This document shows, in pieces, positions 22,401 through 37,400 of a stretch of 64,000 nt of DNA. How positions within the stretch are numbered: the stretch's first letter is position 1; every line of letters starts with the position of its first letter. The notes under the pieces are model-generated. The model saw only the letters and a program-made list of their open reading frames with translations, had not been told where the DNA came from and searched no databases. A program made the position numbers and the translations under genes. Where the stretch lies: positions 98,593 to 162,592 of the forward strand of contig JAIESW010000023.1 of assembly GCA_019745565.1 (NCBI GenBank), read 5' to 3'. The stretch is from Burkholderiales bacterium. Its GTDB lineage: Bacteria > Pseudomonadota > Gammaproteobacteria > Burkholderiales > Ga0077523.

Positions 22401-25400
22401 ATTTCGGCACGAAGTACGCGTACCCCGGACCGTTCACCTGTTCGGGCGCGAACGTGAACCCGACCCGCTCGCCGGTGGGTGTGGTCACGTACAGCCGCGA
22501 GCCGGTGCGCAGCGGACCGTAGCCGCCCGAGGCCTCGTTGCCGGTGAGCGGTACGTCGGTCTCGATGCGCACATCGCGCAACGCGAGGCTCCAGCCGTGG
22601 CCGAAGCTCGACTCGATACCGGCGGCGAGGGAGTCGTAGCGGCGCACCAGTTCGAGGGTCTTGCCGCCGAGATTCACGGTGAAGTCGGTAACCGCCGTGG
22701 TGTAGCGGCCGAGCTTCTCCGTCGTCGCGACCTCGACGTCCGCCAGCCGCTCCGAACGGCGTCCGGCGATGTCCACGGCCGACAGCCGCAGGCGGTAGAA
22801 GCCGTTCTCGAGCGTGCGCGGATCCAGCGTCGTCAGGATCCCGTCGACCGGGGCATGCCCCGAGGCGAGCGTGACGAACGCGTCGTCCGACGCGCGCGCG
22901 ATCTCGAGCGTCCAGCTGTCGAGGTTGGTATCGGCCACTTCGCCGCCGACGGCGAACGGCGCGACCAGCTTGTGCCCGCCGACGCCGATGTCGAACGTGA
23001 CGACCGGCGCCGCCGTATCGGCCGGATCGCGGACGCGCAGGATCTTCTCCACGCGCGCGGTGACGCCGTCGAGATCCGTGGCTTCCGCAACCAGCGTGTA
23101 CAGCCCGGGCGCCACCGCGGAGAACGTGGCGCGCCCGCGTTCGTCGAGCGTGAGCGCGACGCCGTTCAGCGTGAGGCTGCGGCTCGCGATGGCGGAGAAG
23201 GCTTCCGCGAGCACGTTGGCGGTCACGGTCTGTCCCGGGACCGAGGGGAACGACGGCGTGACTTCCACCGACAGTGCCGGCTCCTGCGGCTGCTGCGCGG
23301 CACGGATCACGAGCGGACGGATGGTGGTGGTCTTGCCGTCGCTCAGCGCAACCTGAACCAGGTGATCGCCCGACTGGCCGGGGCCCGGCGTCCAGATGAA
23401 ACGCCCGGTTACCGGGTCGAGCGTCGCACCTTCCGGCAACCCCTGGGCCGAGAACACGAGGGTTTCGTTGCTGTCCGGATCGGATCCGGCGATGACGAAG
23501 TCGAGCTTCGCGCCGAGCTGGGCGAGATGGTTGGTGAACCGCATCGCCGGTGCCCGGTTCACGTCGGCGATGTTCACCTGCACGTCCAGCGTGTCGGTGA
23601 GCCCCGCGAAGTCCTGCGCCTGGAACGTGAAGGTGTAGTTGCCCGCCTGGTCGAACGTCGGCGTCCATTCGAACCGGCCGGCCACCGGGTCGAAGAAGAC
23701 GCCCGGCTGATTGCCGCCTACCAGCGAGTACAGCAGCGCATCGCCGTCGGGATCGCTGCCCACCAGCGTGAACTGCAGCACGCGGCTTTCCTGCCCGCCG
23801 AGCGGCGGAATGCCGGCGAGGAACGGTGCCTGGTTGGTCTGCAGCACCGTGATCGCGATGCGTTCGGAGCTCGCCGCAGTGCCGTCGCCGACACCGAACT
23901 CGATGTTCTGGTACTGCCCGGCGTCGAAGTACGACGGCGTCCAGGTGAACACGCCGGTGCGCGCATCGAGCTTGGCACCGGCCGGCGCGTTCTTCATGAA
24001 ATACGTGAGCTTGTCGCCGTCGGTATCGATCGCGTTCAGCGCGATCTGCAGGGTGGCGCCTTCCTGGACCGCGCGGTTGCCGACCGGCAGCAGTACCGGC
24101 GCCGCGTTGGTCGCGCGGGCGACGATGCGGATGGTTTCGACTGCCTCGCCGATCGGTCCGGCACCGCCGTTGCCGTTGTCGGTCACGCGCAGCGTGACGT
24201 CGAAGACGCCGGCCGCGGTGGGCGTCCAGCGCAGCACGGCGTTGCCGTAGCCCGTTTCCGGCTGCAGGGTGGCACCGGGCGGCAGCCCGGTGGCCGAGAA
24301 CGTGAGCGGATCCTGGTCGAGGTCCGAGGCCCGCAGATGGACCACCAGTTCCTGGCCGATCAGGGCGACCTTGTCACCGACCGGATCGAGCACCGGAGGT
24401 TCGGACGGGGAGTTGGCCGTGACGACGAACGTCCGGCTGGTGGTGAGGGCGGCCTTCGGCCCGCCGCCGTCACCGTCGTCGCGGGCGAAAAGCGTGACCA
24501 CGTAGTTGCCGCGGTCCTGATCGCCCGGTGCGAGGCGCAGCAACCAGTTGCCGCTGCCCTGATCGATCAGCGTGGCGAACCGCGGCAAGCCCGTAGCTAC
24601 CACGACCAGCGGATCGCCGTCGGGATCGGTGGCGGTGAACGGCACGTCCACCGTGGTCCCGCGGTCCGCTGCGACATTGTTGAGCTGCGTCAGCACCGGA
24701 GCGCGGTTGGCATTGCCCACGACGACCGGCACATCGACGATGGTGACGGCCGGCACGCCCGTGCCGTCGCCGTCGTCGGTCGCGGTGAAGCGGATCACGT
24801 GGGTACCCGCCTGCGTATACGAGGGTGTCCAAACGAACTGCAGCGTCTCCGGATCGAAGGTGGCTCCGGCCGGCAGGTTCGACGCGGCGACCGTCACCGT
24901 GGGCAGGCTTCCCTGGAGCGCGGTGAGTGTGTCGTTGTCGATGCGGTCGGGCGGCACGAAGTCCGGATTGTCGGGGTCGAACGCGAAAGCGCGGAACGAA
25001 ACCGTCTCGCCTTCCAGGACCGCGATACCGTCGAACGAGTCGAACTGCGGCGCGGCGTTGACGTTGAGCACCGTGAACGTGGCCGTGGTCTCGCTCGCGG
25101 CCTTGCCGTCCGACGCGCGGAACACGATCGACACCGGCCCGGTGTTGGTGAAGGACGGCGTCCACTCGAAGGCACCGGTGTTGGGGTCGATGAACGCGCC
25201 GGCGGGCAGGTTGAGGCTGGAGTAGACGATCGGATCGCCTTCGAAGTCGGTCGCATGCAGCTGAACGCGGATCGGGTCGCCCTGGCGCACCGTGCGATCC
25301 GGCACGCCAGCCAGCACCGGCGCGGCGTTCGCCTGCTCGACGATGAACTTCACGCTGCGCACCGTCTCGGCGATGCCGTCGGATGCGATGAACCGCACGT

Positions 25401-28400
25401 CGGCATACTCACCCGCCTGGTCGTAACCGGGTGTCCACTCGAAGACTCCGGCATCGGCATCGAAACGCGCCCCCGGCGGCAGCTTGTCCGCGTAGACCTG
25501 CAATGCCTGCCCGTCGGGATCGGAAGCCCCGACCGTGAACCGCAGGGCCTGCCCTTCGCTCAACCGGATGGTGGCCGGAATGGTGTCGATCACCGGCGCA
25601 CGGTTGCCGCCGGCGACTGCGATGGTGTACGCCTGCGTGACGTAGCTGCCGCGCGAGTCGTAGGCGCGGAGGATCACCGGGGCGACCGCGGGCGCGGCAG
25701 CGGTGGGCACCCACGTGACGACGCCGGTGGCGGTGTTCAGAGCGACCCCGTCGGGCGCGTCCATCAGGACGTAGGTGATGGCGACGCCGTCGGGGTCCCG
25801 CGCCTGCGCTTCGTAGCGATACGCCTGGCCGGCGGTCGCGGACGTCACCGGCGCCGACACGAACCTCGGTGCCTCGTTCGGATACGGCAGCGCGTACACG
25901 CCGGTGCCGAACTCGATGCGCTGTCCCTGCGGATTGGCGATGGTCACGGTGTGCGCGATGGTCGAGGCGCCGGGCGCCAGCGCCGAAGCGGTCAATCCTT
26001 CGCCGATATCGATGAACCACAGGCCGTTCTGCACGATGCTCGCGCCGAGCGGATTCCCGGTGAAGTAGCGCGACGGATCCAGCACCAGCATGAGCGGGGC
26101 ACGCAGGTCGTAGTCGGTGCGGTTGGTGACGCGCACGTCGAACGAGACCGTGCCGTCGCCGCGGTCGGAGCGGGTTGCGGCGAACTCGATGTCCACCAGC
26201 GCCGAGAAATCCGACACGGCAGTGAACGCAGCGTTGTAGGCGGCGGTGAGCTGCAGGCCGCCGGTGGAACGGATGCGCTGGTCCACCGACAGCACATAGC
26301 GGTCCGGCTGGAGCGTGTCGAAGGTGAGCGTTACCGTGCGGGCGGCGGCGTCATATGCAACCGACTTGACGGTGACGGAACCGCCGTTCTCCGCGACCAG
26401 GTGATAGTTCGCCTTGTTGAGCACCGAATCGAGCGCCGCGGCATCGCCGGTCTTCATGTCGCGATCGAACGTGACGCTGATGGTGCCCAGCGGCAGCGGC
26501 ACGATCGTGCCGGCCGCGGGATTGGACCGCAGCACCGACGGCGCCGTGATCGGCGCGATGACGTCGACCTGCTGCGAGTTGGCGACCAGCAGCCGGCCGT
26601 CGGCCAGCGCCAGCAGCGATTCGGCCTGCGGTCCGCCGGTGGCGAGATCGACCCGCCGCAGCGTGGCGAGATCCACCATCACGAGCTTCGCCCCGTGCGG
26701 GTTCCCGAGCGGCGCATGGTTGGAGATGAACAGCAGCCCTTCGAGCTGGCTGCCGGCGCGACCGAAGGCGATCGAATCCACCTCGCTGTCGAGCTCGATC
26801 ATCGCCTGCGGACGACCCTGCAGGTCGAACTTCACCACCGTGCCGCGATCCGGCCAGCTGGTACCCCACAGCTCGCCGTTGGGTGCGAACTGCAGGTCGT
26901 CGACGCGGTAGTTGCTGAAGTGGCGGAACGTGCGCGTGACCGTGTCGAAGATCTCGACCCCGTCCCCCGACGACACGTAGAGCCGGCCGCCCGCCGGATC
27001 GACCGCGAGCGCCTGGGTGATGCTCTCGCCGTAGCGGCCGAGCACGCGGAAGTCGTTCGGGTCGAGCTGCAGCAGCTCGCCCCCACCCGTCGTAGCCCAC
27101 AGCTGTCCGTCGGTATCGTAGGCGAGATCGAAAATCGGGGCGTCGAGCGACGCGACCGGATTCAGCACGCGCCCGCCGTCCTGATCGAAGAGGTAGAGCT
27201 GACCGCGGTTGTTGCCGCCGCTCACCAGGAACGAGCCGTCCGGCCGCGCCAGCAGGGCGAGCGGCCCGATGCCCGCGTGGCTCTGTCCGACGCCAAGACC
27301 GAAGGACTGTGCCGAGAACGGTGCGAGCACGGTGCCGAACTGAGACGGGTTCGACGTCGGCGCGGGTGCGGGAATACCCTGTTGCGCGGCGATGAACAGC
27401 GCGTTGGTCGATGGCTGTGTGCTGACCGGCGGCGGCACTCCCACGTCGACGGTCTGCGGCCCGACGCTCGGCACCCCGCCGAGGTTGGGGCCGGAGCCGT
27501 CGCTGGGCACGTTCTGGCTCTGGGCCGGAATCTCGCGGTTGCCGGCGTTGTCGGTCGACAGCGCCAGGAATTCGTAGCGGTGCCCCGCCGCGCCGCTGAA
27601 GATCGCTTCGGTCGCCGTGGTCTGCCGCTGCCAGATGGTCCACGCACCGCCGTCCTGCGAAACATAGACGGTCGTGTGCTTGACACCGGAACCGCCGGCA
27701 TCGTCCACCGCCGCCCATTTCACTTCGTAGTCCGTGGCGCCGAGTGCGCGCACCGTCGTCGTCGTGGTCGGCGCTCCGCCGTCGACCCGCTGCACCAGTT
27801 CCGGCGTGTCGATGGGCGCAGCGTTGTTGAAGATGACGCGCGCGGACGCGTGGATCTCGTCGCCGGTGGGGGCACCGAAGTTGGTGGCCACGGTGTAGCT
27901 CACGAAACCGGCACCGCGATCCTGCGCGTTGTTCGGCGGCAGGATGCCGCGCAGGCCGTCGCGCATGACCTCGCCGGTTGCGGGATCGATGGCCTGCAAC
28001 AGCCAGGTCGCGGTGTTCGTGGCCGGGTCGATGCCGGCCGACACGCGCAGGATGAAGCCCTTGGAGTTGCGGAAGTCGAAGTCCTGCTGGAAGTTGGCGC
28101 GGCCGTCGGGCACGTTGATGTTGATGTCGCCCAGCTTCAGGTTGCCCACGCGGAACGACCGTGCGTTGAGCGAAGGGTCGAGCTGCGAGACGATGCGGAT
28201 CTCGGATACCGGGCCCGAGGCATCCGCGGGATTCTCGAACCGCACGGTGTACGGCAGCGGTTCGTTCGCCGGCAGGAACTGCTCGGGGCCATAGCCCTGC
28301 GGCCCGGAGATGGAGGCGAGCGTCGCGCTCTGCGCAGCCGCGTCGAACAGCTGCTGCAGCTCGAGCGGCGACAGGTTGCTCGAACCGATCGTGGACGCGA

Positions 28401-31400
28401 AATTGTCGACGGCGCTCGACGACCCGTATGGCGAGAAGATGTCGAATGCCGAGAAGTACGTCGGCCGCGACAGACCGAGATCGTAGTCCGCGAACTGCGG
28501 CAGTTCGGGGATCGGAATCACGCCCTCGAGGCCACTCTCCTGGCATTCGCGCGGATCGTATGCCGCGATCGGTGCGGTTGTGCTGCGGACGTCGCCATAC
28601 CAGGCGTGCACGGCATCGAAGAAGGCGAGCAGGTCGCCCTGGCTCTGGTAGCTCGCTCCCGCCGGCCCCACGAGGACGCCCGAAGCGAGCACCGCCAGCG
28701 TGGAAACCACCTTCGGTTGCGTGCGGATCGGCGGCGCCTGGTTCTCGGGCCGCAGCAGGCCGGCCTGCTCGAGTGCGGCGAGGAAGCTCTGGGTCCAGGT
28801 TTCCTCGTCCGCCGCGAGGTTGCGCAGCGCCACCGTGGCACCGGAATCGGCGAGCACGCGGGTCCGCAGCTTGAGCGCCTCGGCCGTCTGGCGGGCGACG
28901 AACTCGTCGCGGGTCATCGGGGTCGCGGCGGCATACACGTTGAACCGGAACGGGATGAACGGCACCACGCACTTGCCGGGCACGAGGATGTCGGGATCGC
29001 TGGCGATCTCGATGAGGCCCGCGATGCGATCCTCGAACGTGCCGTCCTTGACCCAATCGGGGCGCGCATCGGCGAGCGCGCGGCGCACGCCCTCGGGATC
29101 CTTGTCGATCAGCGCCTTCAGGCCGGCGTAGGTCTGCACCGTGAAGCTTGTGCCGACGAAGCCGCCGTTGATCACGTCCAGTGCGTAGCCCGAGGTGATG
29201 GACCAGCCGCGCGTGTTGTTCTCGGAATCGAGACTCGCCCACGGCACGTCGCTGCGGACCCCGTCGGGGGCACCGCTCACGTTCGAGTTGAAGTTGACGT
29301 AGGGCAGGTTGTAGACGTACTGGTTCTCGCCCATCTCGGACGCGCCGAACTCGAAGTACACGTAGGGCGTGTCGACGTTGGTGAGGCTCTGCAGCGAGAT
29401 GCCGTAGAGGCCGGTCGAGCCCGCCGATACCACCCGCGGGCCGCCCAGCCCGATCGTGACGTCGATCGGCAGTGCGCGCTCGATCAGGTAGCGATAGGCC
29501 ACCACGGCCTCGGCACCGCCGGGGTTGATGACCTTGACGTCATAGAGGCCCCGCTCCTGTTCGCGGAAGTCGAACACGGCGATGATCTTCGTCGCGTCGA
29601 CCACCTGGTAGCGCACCGGCTCGATCTCGTTGATGCCGGGCCGCACCAGCTTCACCAGGGCATCGGGGCTGAAGCGCGCGCCCTCGATCACCATCGTCAC
29701 CCAGCGGCTGTCCCCGCCCTGGTCCTCGTGCACATCGGTGATCTGGAACGGCAGCGACTCCGCGAGCAACCGGACCGGCACGTTGGCCGCCGGCGAGGAT
29801 GTGCCGCGCACGAGCACGTAGTAGTTCCCGGCCAGCGTAGTCGGCACCCGGGCGATCTGGTCGGCGAGCATCGGCGTTTCGAAACTCGCGTCGAACTGCG
29901 CGGAGGTCGGCACGTCGCCATAGCGGACGTAGATCTCGTTGCTGGCACCGTCATTGGACGAATCGAGGCTGACGCGCAGCGTCTCGTTGGCGCCGATGGT
30001 GATGCGGTAGAGCTTCGACTCGCCCGCCGACAGCGTGGTGTCGAGCGGCGCGCCCAGGTGCAGTTGCGGCACGGCCACCGTGAGCGTGTCGGCGGAGGCC
30101 CGCGCGTTGTTGCTCTCGTCCGAACCTTCGTAGACCTCGTTGTAGATGTCGGGCCGCACGATGATGCGGTACTGGCCTTCCTTGACGGGCGGCAGGACGG
30201 CGTTCAGGTGTCCGGTGTAGGTGGCGCCGACCGCGAGCCCCCCACCGCGCGGAACGTAGCCGAGCAGCCGGTCCGTGAGATCCCACGTGCCGTCGGCCGA
30301 GAGGTAGACCGCGTCGGTCCAGCTGCCCTGCGCCGGATTGTCACCGTCGTTGCGGACGACGTAGTCGATCTCAACGCTTTCGTTCACCGATCCGCCACCG
30401 TTCGGCAGCAGGATGGCATCGACCACGAGGTCGGACGGCGGCGGCAGCTCGATCAGGACCGGCTGCGCGGAACTGCGCGTGTTGTCGTTCTCGTTCCCCG
30501 CTTCGAATACCGCGCCTCGAGTCGCGGCGCCCGGCTGCGGCGGGTCCGTCAGCACGAACACGTAGTAGGGGCCGACGATGTCGGACGACAGGCGGATGCT
30601 GCCGGTGACGGCGTAGCTCGCCCCGGCGGCGAGCCCACCGGTGTGCGTGAACCGGTCGATGAACCGGTCGGCGTTGACGTCGAGATACGGGTCGGCCGAC
30701 AGGTAGATGTAGTCGACCCAGGTGCCCTGCCGCGCGGTCGTGGCGCCCGCCCCCGTGTTGGTGACCGTATAGGAATAATCGAGGAACTGACCCGCGAACA
30801 TCCGCTCGGGCGCTTCCACGCGTGTCACCTGCAGGTTCGCCGCCGGCCGCAGCACGATGTCGAGCGGCGCCTGGGTGATGTTGTTGCCTTCGCCGCGGAA
30901 CTCCGGCACGGCATCGGGAATCAGTCCGACGCGCGACAGCTCGCTGGCGGTCGGGCTGCCGACGTCGGTGACGCCGTAGACGTCCGAATCCGTATAGGCG
31001 ATGACGTACCAGCGACCCGACGCACCCTGCGGCAAGCTCACCTGCAGGTTCTGGGTATAGCTCTGGCCGATACCGAGCCCGCCGCGGCGGACGAAGGTGC
31101 CGACTTCGAGGTCACCCGGATCGAGGGACGGATCGTGCGACAGATACACCCGATCGACCCAGTAGATCTCGCGCGTCGCGCGGCTGCCGTCGTTGCGGAC
31201 GGTGAAGCTGACGTCGATCACGTCGCCCGAACCGACCGGGGTGGTCGGCGCGAGCAGCGTGGACACCACCAGGTCCGGTTCGCGGTAGATGACCGGGATC
31301 GAACCGATGTTGCGATTGTTGACCAGCCGCGAACTGTCCGGGGCCGGGGCCGCCTCGAAGACCTGGCCGGCATACTGCTGCAACGAGCGGAAGTTCTCGC

Positions 31401-34400
31401 CGTTCTCCGGATCGGTGTTGGGCTGCGTGCCGGACCCATCGGCGATCACGTACAGGTAGTACTGACCCTCGATGCCGCGCGGCAGCGTGACCTCCAGGGA
31501 CTCGGTGTACGAAGCGCCGGCGCCGAGGCCATTGCGGTTGTCGTGCACCCGGGTACCAAGCAGCGTGGCACGCGAAGCGACGAACACCGGGTCGGGCGAG
31601 AAGAAGACGGCGTCGGTCCATTGGCGCGTGCCGCTCCACACGGCGGCGCCGTCGTTGGTCACGGACCACGTCACGACCGCCTTCTCGCCCGAGTAGTTGA
31701 CGGGCGGACCTTCCACGGACACCACGCGCAGATCCGACACGCGCGGCACGATCGAAGTCGTGGTCACGCGCGTGTTGTTGGTCTCGTTCGACTCGAGCAC
31801 GTTGGGCGGCAGGGGGTTGCCGTCGGCGTAGACAGTGATGTAGTTCGCCTTCACGGCCGGGGACAGCGTGAAGGACTGCTGGTTCGTGTAGAAATCGCCG
31901 GAGAGCAGGCCCTTGGGCCGGCTGAAGACGCCGAGCAGCCACACCTTCGCGTTCGGCGCGAAGATGTCGGCCCCGTCCGAGGCGTAGACCCAGTCGGACC
32001 AGTCACCCGGCGCGTCGCCTTCGGCGTTGTTCTGGACGGTCCACGACACCGAGAACGGCGCATCCACCGACCCGGTCGTATCCGAGACGACGTTGGTGAC
32101 GATGAGATCGGGCAACGCCGGCACCGGATTGCCGATGACGTCGATGCGCCGCGCCTTGAAGTTGCTGCTGTCGAGGGTGGACGGATCGTCGGGATTGACG
32201 TTCTGCGGGTAGTTGGTCTCGAACACCGCGTCGTAGGCGTCGCTCCACGGCGTGATGTAGTAGGTCCCCGATTCGATGACCGACGGCAGGCGCACCTTGA
32301 CCACCTGCTGGTAGGACTCACCGACGGCGAGCCGCCCGGTGTGCGTGAACGTGCCGAGCAGGATGCCGCCGTTCGCGTTCGGGCCGGTGCCCGGCGTGGG
32401 TCGCGTCTTGTCGCGGGCGAGCCAGACCGTGTCGGTCCAACTCTCGCGGTCGGTGATGTTGGAACCGTTGTTGGTGACGGTGAAGCGGACTTCGATCTCG
32501 GCGCCGTACACGCCCTGGTCGGGTGCGATGACGTTGCCCAGCACCAGGTCGGACGGCTGGTACGGATCGACGTAGATCGCGCGGGTCAGGACGTTGTTGT
32601 TGTCGCGCGGGTATTCGTCGACGGTGTTGTCGATGTCGGCGACGGCGATCAGGAAGCCCTCGCCGCTGAAGCGCTGCGGGATGACCAGCGTGTCGCTCGA
32701 TTGCGAGTAGCGGCCGCCGTCGGCGTTGAGCGCGGTGCCGTTGCGGATGCGGCCGATCAGGATGTCGTCGCCGCCCAGCTTGTTGTCGAGCGACAGGTAG
32801 ACCGCGTCGAACCACTGGCCGTTGGCCTCCACCGAGCCGCGATTGACCACGTCGAATCCGACCGAGACCGTACCGCCTGCCGTGACGCGGTCGGGCCCCG
32901 TCAGGCTCTCGATCTGGAGGTCCGGGCGTGCCTTGAGCGACAGCAGCAGGGGCTGATCGTCCGCCAGCAGGTTGTTGCCGGCCGCCGTGCCGTTCTCGTA
33001 GACCGAGTTGCCGGCGTTGGTGGTCACCTCGAGGCGCCAGGAACCCTCGATCTTCGCCGGGAGGCGGATGCGCTCGGTCCGCGTGTACGAGGCGTTGACC
33101 TCAAGACCGTTGCTGAAGGTGAAGTTGCCGAGCGAGATCGGACGCGCGTCGGGATCGCCGAGCTTGCGCAGCACCACCGAGTCGCTCCATGTCCCGTCGG
33201 CGCGCGCCTGGCCGTTGTTGCGGACGGTCCACGTGACGTCCACCAGGTCGCCTTCGAGGGCGGCACCAGGCGCGGAGATGCTGGTCACCTGCAGATCCGG
33301 GCTCGGCGCCAGCGCGACGGTCACCGTGCCGGCGAAGGTGGTGTTGTCCTGGTCGTAGACGAACTCGAAGGGCCCGCCGGTGCGCACAAACACGTAGTAG
33401 GTGCCGGTGAATCCCTCGGGCAGGGCAAGGGTGCCGGTGCGGTCGTAGCCGAAGCCGGTCGCCAGCGCCCCGAGATGAGTGAACTGCTGCGCCAAAACGA
33501 CGTTGCGCCCGGCGGCATCGCTGGCCAGGAATACCGTATCGGCCCACTGCACCAGGTCGGTCCGCGCAATGCCGTGGTTCTCCACGCGCCAGGTCGCGTT
33601 GAACGTGCCACCCGATTGCGCAGTCGCGTCGGTGGACGCAGTCATGACGCGCAGGTCCGCATAGGGCGACGGCATCACGTCGAACGGCTGCAGCGCGGCC
33701 GCGGCGTTGTTCGACTCGAGGTCGTTCTCGAACACCACCTTGCCGGCATCCGAGATCACGAACAGGGTGTAGCGACCGAGGAACGCCGGCGGCAGCACCA
33801 GGTTCTCGGTGCGCGAGTAGGTGCCGTCCTTCGCCAGGAACCCGACGTGTTCAAATTCGCCGATGACCTTGTCGTCACCGTTGCCGGCGATGCCGTCCGC
33901 CGAGGCAACGATCCGGTCGACCCAGCGGTCGGTGATGCCGGTGCCGGTGCCGACGTTGGTCACGGTCCAGCCGACCGTGACGCGCGCCGGATCCTGGATG
34001 GTGAGCGTGGGGGCGGTAACGTTGGACACCTGCAGGTCCGCGTACGGCGCGAGCGCGATCGTGATCGGCGCGGAGCCGGTGTTGTCGTTCTCGGCACCGA
34101 CTTCGGCGATCGCATTGGCGGCATCGGTCCGCACGAGCACGTACCAGTTCCCCGACACATCGACCGGAATCGTGACGTCGAGGCTGCCGTCGTAGAACGC
34201 CCCCACTGCCAGCGAGCCGGGTCCGGCCCGTTCGCCGATCTGGCGGTCGTTGCTGTCCCACTGCTGATCGCGCGAGAGATAGATGCGGTCGACCCAGGCC
34301 TGGTCGATGGCGGCGGACCCCCCGTTCACCCCACGCCAGGTCACCTGCAGCGACCCGGCGGAAGTCCCGGTGGGCGGCACGGTGACGCTCTGGACCTCGA

Positions 34401-37400
34401 GATCCCGGTGGACGAGCGCGAGCGATCCGCTCGAGGCCTGGTTGTCGGATTCGCGACCGCCTTCGTACACCTGCCCCGCGGCATCGCTGACGACGACGAT
34501 GCGGAACGTGCCGTCGGCCAGCGGCGGCAGCGTGACATTGGCCGTGCCGTTGTAGCTGGCGCCGCTCGCGAGCGACTGGCTGCGCGCGACCGTCGTCAGC
34601 AGGGTCGCACCGTTCAGGCTGCCGTCCGCCGAGAGATAGACGCGATCGGACCAGGGCCCGGTCGCCGCAGCCTCGCCGCCATTGGTCACGCTCCAGGTCA
34701 CGTCAACCGCGGTTCCGCTCAGCGCCACGGCGGGCGAGATGACGTTCGACACGACCAGGTTGGGTGCCGGCGCGAGGCTCACGTTCGTGGCCACCACCGA
34801 AGCGCCGGTGTTGTTGGCCTCGAGCCCCTTCTCGAACACCTGGTTCTCGACGTCGGACACAACAATGAAGCGATAGGCGCCGGAGATCTCGTTGGGGAGC
34901 GTGAAGGTCGCGCCGCCGGTGTACGCGTCACCGGCAGCGAGTGGGCCGTTGCGGATGACGTCACCGAGCAGCACATCGCCCGCGTCGAGCACACCGTCGA
35001 GGGAGAGATAGACCCGGTCCTTCCAGGAGGCCGATCCCGGAATCGCGGTGTCGCCGATGTTCCGCACGCGCCAGCTCACTTCCTGGCGGCTGCCCGAGGG
35101 CGCGGCCGCCGGACCGGCCACGGCTTCGACCGCCAGGTCGGCGAACGGCGTCGTGAGGCTGACCACGCGCGGCCCGGCATCGTTGTTGGCGCGGGTATCG
35201 GGCTCGGCCACTGCCTGCGCGGCATCGGTGCGCAGGAACAGGTTGAACGAGCCTTGCAGTCCGGTGGGCACGTCGACCGTCAGCGTCGCGTCGTAAGTGC
35301 CGCCGCCGGCCAGACCGCCGGTGTGAGTGCGTGAACCGAGTACGCGATCCTCCGCATTGCCGAAGATGGCATCCTGGGACAGGACGATGCGATCGATCCA
35401 GTCGCCCGTCGCCGCCACGGTGCCGTCGTTGGTGACGGACCAGCTCACCATCATCGTCCCGCCACCGCGCGCATCGGACGGTGCCGCGAGGTTGAAGGCG
35501 CGCAGGTCCGGATAAGCGCGCTGCACGGACGTGACCTCGAGCAGCGCGGCATTGTTGACCTCGCCGGTGCCGCCGGCATTGGCCTCGACGATCGATGCGG
35601 CACCGCTCGCGGTGCGATCCGCGGTGACGGTGATGCGCAGCAGCCCCGCACCGCGCGTGCCGTCCGGCAGCGTGAAGGAGTAGGCGCGCGCGTGGCTGCC
35701 ACCGGCAGCCAGGACTGCGTCCGCGCCGGCCGAATCGTGCAGAAGGTCCGCGTTGATCAGCGTTTCGCCGGTGGTCGTGTTGACCACCTCGATGCGGTCG
35801 CGCCAGTTTGCGCCCACCGGCACGTTGCCGGTGTTCGCGTCGTCCCAGCGCAGCACCAGTTGTCGACCCGACTCCACCGGTCCCGGATCGAGCCGCAGGT
35901 TCTGCACGACCAGATCGGGGGCGGAAGCGACGGTGAGCTTCGCGGTGTTGTTGGTCTCGGCGTCGCCGGCCGTGTTGTATTCGAAGACCGCGTTGCCGCT
36001 GTCGGTCACGACCTGGAACTCGAACAACCCCTGGCCACCCGAAGCGGGCCAGTCGAACGTGATCTGCCGGTTGCGACCGGTCCCGGGTGCAATGGGTCCG
36101 TTCCCCGGGCCCGCCGGGTCATAGGTGACCGACGATGAGTACACTACCTGGCCCGTCGTGAGATTGCGCACCTGGATCGCGTCGGCGAACGGGGCGCTCG
36201 CGGCGCGATTGCCGGCGTTGTCGACGCGCCACGACACGGTGACCGGTGCCCCGGCGATCCAGCTCGCCGGCGGACTCACCTGCAGGCCGCCGACCACCAG
36301 ATCGGCGTAGGCCGCGAGCGTCGACGTCACCGTCAACGTCGTGTCGTTGTTCGCCTCCGCGGTCTGCGTCGGATTCTGCTCGGCAAGCGCATTGTCGACG
36401 TCGACGGTCACGGTCACCGCGAGCGTGCCGGCGCCCCGCGCGCCGTCGGGCAGCGCGAACGCGATCTCCCGCAGAAGCGACTGGCCCGGCGACAGCGGCG
36501 CCTGCGTCCCGCCGATCGTGACCGGCAGCAGCACGTTCGCGATGATCTCGTTGGTCGTCGTGTTGCGGACGATCACGCGATCGCGCCAGCTCGTGGCGGC
36601 ATCCTGGTTGCCGGCGTTGCGATCGGACCAGCGCACCGTGAGCGACTGCCCGGATTCGAGAGTGCCGATCACCTGCACGTCGGTGGCGAAGAGATCGGGA
36701 CCCGGTTGGCCCTGGAGCCCATCGAGCGGCAGCGGCGCCTGCAGCGGCGCCGGCGTCACGTTGAACGCGAACGCAAGCGGGTTGGCCGCGGCGTTGCGCC
36801 GCCCTTCGAACAACAAGGTGTAGACACCGGCGTTGGGAAGCGCGAGCACGTCCATGTCGGAGCCGAGGTTCTGCTCGAACACCTGGTCACCGTAAGGCGT
36901 GATGAGGCGCCAGCGACCGTTCCCGTTGGGGGTCGCCTGCGCATCGAAGTAGTAGCGATCACCCGCCTGCGCCGTGAAGCGATACATGCGGGTCTCGTTG
37001 CCGGGCACCAGCTGCTGACCGGTCACCGGACTCCCGGGCGTGATGGGCGTGGCGGTCGCGAGATCGAGCAGCCGGAAGGCATACGGACCCGTGGCGTCCG
37101 CACCGACGTCGACCGTCAGGACGTAGTTGCCCGCCACCAGGTCGAGCACCGGTGAACCGGACCAGTCCTGCGCGTCCGAGCCCTGCAGCGATCGTCCGTT
37201 CACGATCGTGCCGCGCGGACCGGTGAGGGTCCAGCTGAAGCTGGTGTCGGACAGGGTGTCGAACACCACCTGCTTCCGGTCGGCGAGCGTGAACGTGTAG
37301 AGATCCCGCTGCCCGGGGTACGCGATCGCGCCGTTGTTGGTCGTGCCCAGGGTGAGCGACGGTGTATCGTCCACCACTTTCTGCACGTTGAACGTGAAGG

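Noticed and set aside
19786..35334. Plus-strand open frame of 5,182 codons opposite the giant gene
   Set aside because: Its translation is His/Arg/Gly/Val-rich without domains, and it is antisense to clearly recognisable CARDB and Ig-like domains. High third-position GC on the minus strand removes stops from the complementary frame.
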